Assembly (NCBI GenBank): GCA_009760855.2
Contig: WPIO01000011.1
Coordinates: 8,053,501 to 8,117,500 of the forward strand
DNA from: Cristatella mucedo
Lineage: Eukaryota; Bryozoa; Phylactolaemata; Cristatellidae
Reading direction: 5' to 3'
DNA length: 64,000 nt
Made by a program: the position numbers and the translations under genes. The notes beneath the pieces were generated by a model. It had not been told where the DNA came from. It did no database searches and worked only from the letters and a program-made list of their open reading frames with translations. Each line of letters begins with the position of its first letter. Within the stretch, counting starts at the first letter, position 1. Below are positions 55,869 through 64,000 of this stretch, piece by piece.

Positions 55869-56069
55869 GTGTTTTAGCTGCGATCGTGCTGTGATCTGAT
55901 CTCTCGGCAGCTAGCGGCAGCGCTCGGGTAGGCAGCGCCCCCTAGAGCGACGGTGCGCGACCAGCGCGACCATGAATTTTAGTGACCTGCGAGCGCTAGC
56001 ACGACATCGCTTGCTCTGAATTGACCCGCCGCAAGAGCGCCGCTGTCGCTGGTTATGACCTAGGCATTC

Positions 56070-56500
56070 TTTGATAAAGCATCTGTTGGTTCCTTTGTAC
56101 CTAGCTGAACTGCTTCACAAATTTCAGCCTCTTCGGGCTCCTAGGTCTTTTATGGACAGTTGATAATCTGTTCCGTTCCTCCACTTAAAGACCATTGACG
56201 ACAAAAGCTTTTGCTCTGCATGTCCTAGACTGTAAAAATTCTTTCGCAAAGCTACTCCCCTGCTGCTGACTGCGGTGCATCTTTTCCAGCCGTCCTGTGC
56301 TGCTAATTTTCATGATGCTGCTCGCTACCTCAACTGCCCGATTGACTCAGCTACGTTCCACGCGTTCTCTTTGTTTCGTGAGACGAAGTCTGTTGGCTAC
56401 GTTTACCGAAAAACCGGTTAGGCTTCGAATGCGCTCTAGAAAACTCTCCTGCGTAACACCCACTTAATCTTTGCGGCTGTGTGGTTCTACAGACGGAGAA
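56070..56500 (+). mobile_element. LINE-B 3' end, plus strand
   Basis: Broken + frames match the LINE-B C-terminal block (YLAELLH.FQPLRAPRSFMD, then LKTIDD.SFCSA). It ends with the terminal GCGTAACACCCACTTAATCT and GTGGTTCTACAGACGGAG. Confidence 0.75.
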
Positions 56501-57200
56501 ACATTTAGAGGTTAAAAATTACCCAAAAATAAACTTATCGTAATGTTTCTATCAATAGTTTAATTAAGATCAGAATTTTTAACGTTGTCTCTTTCTCTCC
56601 TCAATTTAACGGTATGAAGAAAATTTTAAATGCAAGCATTATTTTTCCGAATTGGATTTTTTTTAAGAATAGATTAAATAAAGAAAAAATCTGAGCGCCC
56701 GAATATATTCGCGCGAAACTATGGCAGGCATCAACGCGAAAGACGAGCAACGAATGAAGCGAATGTGCGCGTCGCGCTTCAGAAACACCGTGTACATGCA
56801 ATTTTGATCTGGCGTAGCAGAGACAAGAGCGTAGAAGAGGAAGCCGGCGAGCATCGTGACTAGACTCCGCCACAAAAAACTTCAGTTAATCCGAACTAGC
56901 GGAGAAGCTCTCAGCGGAGACCCGTGATTTATCTCCTGATCTCCGCTATCTCGCCAACACTGAGCACCAACCCTGGAGCGCTTACAGCGATTATCTAAGA
57001 AAGTATGCGCAAACAATCCACCTACATAAATGACTTTGAAACTAGGCAAAAAAATAAAAAACCAGCAACAACTGACAAAGTGCTTAAGTCAATTTAGTGA
57101 TGCGCCTTCACCAAAAACTTCCGTCAACTGTCAATTTAAAAAAGCCATTTGAAATGTATTATGGCAAATAATAAACGCCATACCATACGTGCAGCGTGCT
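56501..57200. other. AT-rich spacer, nothing recognised
   Basis: No supportable gene or repeat. Confidence 0.35.
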
Positions 57201-57204
57201 GTCT

Positions 57205-57300
57205 AAAGACAATAATAATAGTAATAATAATATTAAATTTGTATAGTGCCCTCAGAGAGTTGAATCTCTCTAGGCAATGTATTGATGTTTCAAAGAAAGC
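57205..57300 (-). mobile_element. LINE-A tail fragment, minus strand
   Basis: An AAT repeat followed by TTGTATAGTGCCCTCAGAGA, TTGAATCTCTCTAGGCA. Only the 3' end is present. Confidence 0.65.
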
Positions 57301-57475
57301 ATTACCAAATACATTCATAAACCCGGGCGCATAAACTATTCGAAATAATTAACAGTACAAAAAATCTGTAACAACTAACAACGCGTCTACAGCTACTAAC
57401 AATGCATAATAAAGCAACGCCAATATAAGGGGTGACAGAGCTAAAAATGCGTAAAGCACACGCATAAGCAATCAC

Positions 57476-58215
57476 TATGTATGTGTGCATGTATGTATCT
57501 CCGTCAGTAACTCCACAAAGTCATAAAGACCATGTGGGTGTTACGCAGGAGAGTTTTGTATAGCGCACTCACAGCCTAAGCGGCTTTCGGTACGCATTCG
57601 ATAGCCAACAGACTTCGTCTCACGCAACAAAGGGAAAGTGGGAAGCATAGCAGAGTCAGGAGAGCAGTTGAGGTAGTGCGTAGCATAGAAGTAGCAGTTC
57701 AGGACCGCTGAAAAAGATGTGCCATAGTCGGCAGTTGGAGAGTAGATGTCGTTGCGTAAGAATTGTGGAAGCGAGTTCCACAGTCTAGGACCTGCAGAGC
57801 TAAAGCTTCTGTCGCCAACTGTCTTTAAGCGGAGGAATGGGACAGCTAATTTATTCTCCACACAGGACCTGAGGGCGCGAACAGGCTGAAACTGATGCAG
57901 CAGTTCAGCTAGGTACGAAGGAGCCAAGCCGTGGCGGGCCTTGTGGGTCAGCGTAAGAACTTTGCTCTGTATCCTTTGCTCAACCGGCAACCATCCTAGC
58001 TCTTTCAGCAGAGGTGACACGTGCTCAAACCGCTGGGACTTGAAGACCAGCCTTGCAGCCATATTCATAGTCCGCTGTAGTGGCATAATAGCTTTCTTTG
58101 GCAGCCCAGCCAAAAGGGAATTACAATAATCAAGCCGAGACAGAACTGAAGAGCTAGTTAAATTTTTTACAAGCCACTGTGGGAGACTGCTTCTAGGAGC
58201 ACCTGTGCATTTAAA
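57476..58215 (-). mobile_element. LINE-B copy with long intact C-terminal frame, minus strand
   Basis: The minus frame 57541-58242 is open for about 230 codons. It reads VLSRLDYCNSLLAGLPKKAI, LQRTMNMAARLVF, GWLPVEQRIQSKVLTLTHKA, RLKTVGDRSFSSAGPRLWNS and ends CECAIQNSPA. This is the region after the RT catalytic core of a CR1/L2-like LINE, distinct from LINE-A. The 3' end carries a CATACATGCACA-type tail. It is 5'-truncated, so not a functional gene. Confidence 0.87.
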
Positions 58216-58680
58216 AATTGCAAACAATAATGAAAAATGCAAAGCATAACAAAAACAGCGAGCGTAACTTTATTATGGGAATGCACTTCGCCGGTCTAGC
58301 CATGAAGCCAGAATTGGGTTTTTTACAGCAGGGCTCACGTCAAGACGTAACCAATAAAAATATCTAACCTTACTGTCGTAAAATAGCGCTTGCAGAGAGC
58401 CCTGTAATGTGGTTTGACGCACCGACTACAAGCAAGTGATGGTTACGGAAACTCCGAATGTCCAAGAACAGCTGTGTATTTGGGCTCGCAGCGAGACGGC
58501 TCACGTGACCGTTTTCTCCTGCGCCCGCGTTCCAACTGCCCCTTCTCTGCAGACCGCGACTCACCCTTCATGAAACATAAACTCGTAAAACCAAAAATTC
58601 GTGGCAGTGCCGTAAGATCACATGGAAGATCTAAATCTCTACTTGGATGTCTGAAAACTCACTGAAAGAGAACGAATAAC
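58216..58680. other. Spacer, nothing recognised
   Basis: Short open frames only. Confidence 0.35.
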
Positions 58681-58854
58681 CAACATTATAATAATAATGT
58701 ACTTGATTATACTTATTAGTATTTATTAACATTTTACAAATGCTCACGGTATCACGTGATTATACAAGCAAACAGGAGCACCCAGGAGGAGACTCTGGGC
58801 CAGGATTATTACAATCCGGGGCTAACGACACGCACAAAATCATGCAGAGGCCTA

Positions 58855-59828
58855 TGTAATGTAATGTAATGTATGCATCTCCATCAGTAACTCCACGAAG
58901 CCATAAAGGCTATGTGGTTGCTACGCAGGAGAGTTTTGCATAGCGCACTCACAGCCTAAGCGGCTTTCGGTACGTATTCGGTAGCCAACAAACTTCATTT
59001 CACGCAGCAAAGAGAAAGTGGGAATCATAGCAGAGTCAGGAGAGCAGTTTAGGTAGTGAGTAGCATGGAAGTAGCAGCTCAGGACCGCTGGAAAAAATGC
59101 GCCATAGTCGGCAGCAACAGAGTAGTTGTCGTTGCGTAAGAATTGTGGAAGCGAGTTCCACAGTCTAGGACCATCAGAGCTAAAGCTGCTGTCATCAACG
59201 GTCTTTAATCGGAGGAGTGGGACAGCTAAGTTATCTTCTATACCGGACCTGAGGGCACGAGGAGGTTGAAGCTGGTGCAGCAGTTCAGCTGGGTATGGAA
59301 GACCGAAGCCACGACGGGCCTTGTGGATCAGCTTAAGAACTTTACTCTGTATCCGTTGATGAACCGACAATCATCCTAGCACTTTTAGCAAAGGAGACAT
59401 ATGGTCAAACCTCTGGGATTTTTAAACTAGCCTTGCAACCATATTCATAGTCAGCTGCAGTGGCCTAGAGGCTTTTTTAGTAGCCCAGCCATAAGGCCGT
59501 TGCAACAATCCAACCGAGACAGAACTAAGGAGCTAGTTAAATTTTTTTCAAGCCACCGTGGAAGACAGGTCCTAATCTTAGATAGGGAGCGGACGTGATG
59601 GCTAGCTGTATAAGCAGTCGTCGGAATGAAGCTTTTTGAAATTTAGGTAGCTGTCAAAAACGAAACCTAAATTTCGAGCGTGTGTGATGGTCGCACAATA
59701 GCAACACCTATTAGAAGAGCAAAGCCTAATCGAGCCACACGGCTTAGGTTTCCTATAAATATCAGTTCAGTTTATCGTCATTCAGTTTGAAAAAGAATTC
59801 CTACATCCAGGATCAAATGTCGGCAAGG
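58855..59828 (-). mobile_element. LINE-B copy, minus strand
   Basis: The ATGTA tail repeat at the left is followed by the C-terminal block (58921-59370: SVHQRIQSKVLKLIHKARRG, then DGPRLWNSLPQFLRND) and decayed upstream RT sequence to about 59828. There it abuts the next LINE-A tail. Confidence 0.85.
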
Positions 59829-60505
59829 CAATAATAATAATAATAATAATAATTCACTTGATAAAGCGCCCTCAGAGAACTCAATCTCTCTCTAGGCGCT
59901 TTAAATTTGCTGTAAAGTGAAATGCAATTGAATGGTAAGTAAAATCATGCTTGAAAAACAAACGAGATGAATAATATGGTTAGGGGTGACATGCACAGGG
60001 TCAGCATGCAAATGTGGTTAGTGGCAGCATGCACAGTGTCAGCACGCATAAGCACATCAAAGACGAATCACGGGGAACCACTAAATGCTGTCCTAAATAG
60101 GTGTGTTTTTAGGTTCCTTTTAAATGTGGTCAGGTCAGGGGATGTTTTGACGCAGGTCGGGAGGGAGTTCCAGGCTTTGGGAGCATATGAACTAAATGCA
60201 CGGTCTCCAAAGGATTTAAGGTTTGTATGAGGTATTTCTAGACTGTTGGATTCCGAGAAGCGGGTGGTACGATGCTTGGCCTGATGGGGTAGTATATCTG
60301 ACAGATAGGCTGGAGCCATAGAATGAAGGGACCTAAAAGTGAGCGACAAAACCTTGAAGTCAATCCGTTGATTGACTGGTAGCCAGTGCAGGTCGGCGAG
60401 AAGTGGAGTAATGTGGCAACTGCGACGCTCACGACAGACAAGCCTAGCTGCAGAGTTTTGCACAAGCTGCAATCGCCTGATCGCACATGCTGGTAGGCCA
60501 GTAAG
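59829..60505 (-). mobile_element. LINE-A copy, 3' end, minus strand
   Basis: AAT tail at 59829-59852, then a well-preserved C-terminal block: ADLHWLPVNQRIDFKVLSLT and SFGDRAFSSYAPKAWNSLPT, ending FKRNLKTHLFRTAFSGSP. Its right edge joins a different LINE sequence near 60505 in the same open frame. Confidence 0.87.
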
Positions 60506-61990
60506 CAAAAGAAGGCAAGCATTAAGTCTATCAGTTGCTCGAGCAGATTCCGACGGTTTGAATGACAAATGCAGCTGAGTATCGTCAGCATAAAAGTGAT
60601 ATCCTATTCCATGAGCCTTGACCAATTTTCCCACAGGTTAAGTATAAATGGAGAATAGCAACAGACCGAGGACGGACCCTTGCGGGACTTCACAAGTGCC
60701 TGGTCTACTGGATGAGGCCTGACTCCGACACGACACGGATTGAACATGATCAGACAAGTACAATTTAAACCACACCTGTGCCTTGTCTGCCAGACCAATC
60801 GTTGTCCTCAATCGTTCAAGGTCATCGTGGTCAATGGTGTCGAAGGTAGCTATTAAATCTAGCAGTGACATTCCCGTCATCATTGCTGCAAATGATGTCA
60901 TTGGTAACACGGGGGAGAGCAGTTTTAGTGTAATGCAGTCGCTTGAACCCCGATTGAAATTGCTCCTGACATTTTTTTCTTTTCAATGTGTGCTAGTAGC
61001 CTTTTAGCGAAAACATTTTTAAGAATTGTTGACAAAAAAGAAAGAATGGAAAGCGGGTGATATTTTGCATGGACCTCTGTATCTAATCTAGGGTGGTTAA
61101 GTATAGGTCTAACTATGGCCGATTTGAAGGACTTGGGTACGACACCTTTTTCCAGAGAAGCATTAAAAATCTTGTATATGGCTGGACTAAGTTGGTCTAC
61201 CAGTGAAAACCCCAGAGATGATGGTATAGGATCTTCAGGAGACGAGCTCTTTTTACTAGACCTTATTACAGTAGCCACATCGCATGCAGAAACCTTACAA
61301 AATATTTGAAGGAAAGTCACAGGTTGCGACTCCGCAATTGCTTTCATCGGAGAGGCTTTATGGAGGTACGAATGTGCACAGATTTTTCAGTAAAGAAAGC
61401 TGCGAACGTTTCGGCTGAGCTGTTGATATCTGGGGAGTGAAACCTCTCTGCAACGGCCAGTAAATTGCTTACTGTCTTAGAAACCTGTTTCGGGTCTGAC
61501 TGGCTGGGCTTCAGTTTTCGAGAGAAAAAAGAACTCCTGGCTTTTTTAGGCTTCCGGGTGTAAACTCGAAAGAAGTCTTTGAAATTGACTAGAGCTGCAT
61601 TAGACCCGGATTTCCTAAAACGACGTTCAAGCCAGGGCATCACACGGCATATCTTTTGAATCTTTTTTGTAAACTGAAAAGAGTCGTAAACTCAAACAAT
61701 TTAAAGAAAATGTTTTTGTAAATTGAAAGGAATCTCCGTGGCTCCGTACAAGAACAGAATTAATGGGAGCATGCTTGTCAAGAGCACTCCTAAGTGTCAT
61801 GTTCACTGCATCAGTGAAGGTATTGAGGCTGTCTGTCGAGTCTGGATGCAGATGAAGAAGACCTGCATCAAATACAGATTTCCCAAATTTGCCTTGATCA
61901 AGGCTTTGTAAGTGACGCCGCTGGACAAGTTCAACATTACCCTGTACGCACAACGGGCCAGGAACAGTAAACGAGACCGAGCGGCGATCC
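60506..61990 (-). mobile_element. LINE RT/linker of a second subfamily, minus strand
   Basis: Minus-strand pieces in order from the right: linker DAVNMTLRSALDKHAPINSV (61627-61953) and MPWLERRFRKSGSNAALVNF (61344-61643); RT PEDPIPSSLGFSLVDQLSPA, KSAIVRPILNHPRLD and NVFAKRLLAHIEKK (60925-61347); DLIATFDTIDHDDLERLRTT and VPQGSVLGLLLFSIYT (60638-60910); and YHFYADDTQLHLSFKPSESA. This diverges from LINE-A at the matching place (YLCFDPSQPS). Frameshifts break it. Confidence 0.86.
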
Positions 61991-62049
61991 TAGAGTCAGC
62001 GGGCACACCACAAGGTCAGTGAGACAGATCAACAGGCAAAGCACGTGAC

Positions 62050-62960
62050 AGCAAAGAAGGACAGTTACACTTGGCCGCATGGAAAGCTGAGCGGAACAGG
62101 GATTCTTCCATAGCTACGGCTTAAGTAATCCACAGTAATTGCAAGTATGACGGAAGCAGCAACTGAGTTCCAGACACTCAGCGAATACGAGCTCCGGGTA
62201 CGATCGCCTAAAGATTTTAATTTAGTGTGAAAACCGGTTATATGACTGGAAGTCAAATATCGGGTGATGCAAGAGCAGGTGCTGGAGTTGCTAGGAGGTA
62301 GGATAGGTAGGCTGGAGCAGCCTAGAGAAGCTACCAATCGGCCAGAGAGAGAATTTTCAATTCAAATGCTTAACAGGCCACCCGCGCAGCTCAGAAAAAA
62401 AGAGGAGTGCTGTGAAAGAGACTCCAGCTACGACAGAACAGCGTAGTTGCTGAGGCTTACACCAGTTGCAGACGATTGATGGCACAGGCCTTGAGTCGTG
62501 GATAAAAAGGAATAGCAGTAATCTAGATGAGATGTCCCAAACTTGTGAGCTAGCTTGGCTGTCGTAGTCTGGCCTAAGCAGATATTGATTCATGCCCTTG
62601 TCTCAGCAGGTCCTGATTTTGGTAAGTTGCTCAGCTGAAAGTAGGCCGCTTGGCGGTGTAGGCGATGTGCGCATCCGAGGACAGGTAGTTCTGGAATAAC
62701 ACGCCCGGATTAGGGACTAACTACGCTGGGGGCAATGCTAGGCGAGCCAATCACGAGGCAGAGAGCTTCCGAATTCACGATGACACTGCGGTTTCCCATA
62801 ACTACCAGGTTGGTCTTTTCATCATAATGCTTCAGGATGTTAGTAAAACGTTCAAATAAATTTGATGCTGGCTCCGAGAGGATTGGGCGAGTCAGATGGT
62901 CAGCAGGCAGGCTCGAGAAAGGGTCAAGTTAGAGCTAGGAGCTGCGAGTCGTCTGGTTAG
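62050..62960 (-). mobile_element. Third LINE type, decayed, minus strand
   Basis: The minus frame 62065-62337 has KLKSLGDRTRSSYSLSVWNS, the C-terminal signature in a divergent form. Upstream, a minus-strand frame gives MGNRSVIVNSEALCLVIGSP and PGVLFQN, the post-YADD region. Coding is broken. Confidence 0.65.
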
Positions 62961-63019
62961 AAATAAAAAAATAGCGATGAATATCTATTCGCCGCATAGT
63001 GTAAATAGCGAAAAGAAGA

Positions 63020-63075
63020 CAGTCTGAGACCCAACCTGACTGCTTCAAAAGTCTGAGACCAAACCTGACTGCTTC
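63020..63075 (+). repeat. Short direct duplication
   Basis: GTCTGAGACC.AACCTGACTG followed by CTTC occurs twice in tandem with one base difference. Confidence 0.8.
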
Positions 63076-63104
63076 CACAGCTAGCCATCGCACCCAATCG
63101 ATAT

Positions 63105-63815
63105 CTAAGATTATGAGCTGTCTTCCACGGCGGCTCGCAAAAAATTTAACTAGCTCCTTAGTTCTAACTCGGCTAGGTTATTTTCATTCCCTTTTGGCTG
63201 GGCTACCAAAAAAGGCCATTAGGCCACTGCAGCTGGAGATGAATATGGCCGCAAGGCCAATTTGCAAATCCAGGAGGTTTGACCATGCGTCTCTTTTTCT
63301 AAACGAGCTTCGTCGGCTTTAGTTTGATCGACGGATACAGAGCAAAGTTCTTACGCTGACCCACAAGGCCCACCACGGCTTGGCTCCTCCATACACAGCT
63401 GAACTGCTGCACCAGCTTCAACCTCCTCGTGCCCTCGGGTCCTTTATGGAAAAGACAATAAATTAGCTGTCTCAGTTTAAAGACCGTTGGCGACAGAAGT
63501 TTTTGCTTTGCAGGTCCTAGACAGAGGAACTCAATTCCACGATTCTTACGCAACGACAACTACTTTCCTGATGCCCAACTATGACTCGTCCTTTCCAGCG
63601 GTCTTGAGCTGCTACTTCCATGCTACTCACTACCTCAACTGCTCTCTTGACTCTGCTATGCTTCCCACTTTTTTGTTGTTGCACGAGATGAAGTCTGTTG
63701 GCTACTGAATGCGTACCGAAAGCCACTTAGGCTGTGAGTGGGCCAAATAAAACTCTCCTGCGTAACACTCACAAAATCTTTCTGTCTTTGAGGAGTTACA
63801 GATAGAGATACATTA
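63105..63815 (+). mobile_element. LINE-B copy, plus strand
   Basis: The + frame 63113-63322 reads FHSLLAGLPKKAIRPLQLEM and NMAARPICKSRRFDHAS. Later pieces (YFHATHYLNCSLDSAMLPTF, MKSVGY) complete the C-terminal block. It ends in CTCCTGCGTAACACTCACAA and GTTACAGATAGAGATACATT. Confidence 0.83.
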
Positions 63816-63869
63816 CGTTACTTGTAAAGGGCCCGGATGACGGACGGTGATTTACATCTGCATTCTGGC

Positions 63870-63960
63870 ATATCTCTTTGAGGCTGGATCTAATCCAGTG
63901 CAGCACTGTGCCAGCGATACCTAGGTGAGTCTACTGGTTCTCATTACATTAGCTCATCAC
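63870..63960 (-). mobile_element. LINE RT fragment at window edge, minus strand
   Basis: The + strand CTGGATCTAATCCAGTGCAG followed by CACTGTGCCAGCGATACC matches, on the minus strand, the RT segment before WF.SYL seen at 7.65 and 46.4 kb. It may continue beyond the window. Confidence 0.5.
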
Positions 63961-64000
63961 ATCTTACTCGCACGCTCTAATCGGGACGCATAGAGCTAAC

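Noticed and set aside
57541-58242. 230-codon open frame as a host protein gene
   Set aside because: It is the post-RT region of a 5'-truncated LINE-B, repeated several times in the window.
60068-60634. 188-codon open frame as a host gene
   Set aside because: It contains the LINE YADD motif and C-terminal block, so it is a retrotransposon remnant.

Overview
The window looks like metazoan nuclear DNA, most likely from an invertebrate. It has spliced genes with GT-AG introns from 90 bp to 6.7 kb, long dinucleotide microsatellites, tRNA-derived SINEs, APE-type LINEs of the CR1/L2 kind and an hAT-type MITE. Discrete CpG-rich blocks sit in an otherwise CpG-poor, AT-richer background. I cannot name the species. 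There are no prokaryotic operons, rRNA genes, CRISPR arrays or genuine tRNA genes.

Layout. Positions 1-11.3 kb are repeat-dominated: truncated LINE-A copies on both strands, SINE-A and SINE-B copies, an inverted-repeat element at 4.73-4.98 kb, and a CpG-rich block at 2.2-2.9 kb. The best-supported gene spans 11387-32040 on the + strand. I reconstruct it as nine exons encoding a 266-residue short-chain dehydrogenase/reductase of the DHRS4 type, with a basic N-terminal extension, the N-S-Y-K catalytic tetrad and a C-terminal SRL peroxisomal signal. Its introns hold microsatellites, LINE and SINE copies and a 165-bp hAT MITE with a perfect 8-bp target-site duplication. That MITE closely resembles, from memory, the SPIN/URR1 group known for horizontal transfer.

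Positions 32-37 kb are sparsely repetitive. Two exon-like segments at 30.5 and 33.5 kb on the minus strand may belong to an unrecognised gene. From 37 to 55.7 kb there is a series of CpG-island-like blocks (37.1-37.9, 41.4-43.4, 49.4-51.1, 51.9-53.5 and 54.9-55.6 kb), interrupted by LINE-A copies at 43.4-44.6 and 45.2-47.9 kb. The second recognisable gene, at 52096-52515 on the + strand, is a single coding exon for a 139-residue PRR15/PRR15L-family protein. A 460-bp (CT)n tract lies just upstream, in what may be a 5' UTR intron. Perfect or near-perfect hairpins occur in three of the CpG-rich blocks.

From 55.7 kb to the end the DNA is again mostly LINE-A, LINE-B and a third LINE type, all degraded.

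The two genes have no evident functional link. SINE-A and LINE-A share a similar 3' tail, which suggests that LINE-A machinery mobilises SINE-A. Several nested insertions give a relative order of transposition. Coordinates of repeat copies are approximate to about 10-20 bp unless a target duplication or splice site fixes them.
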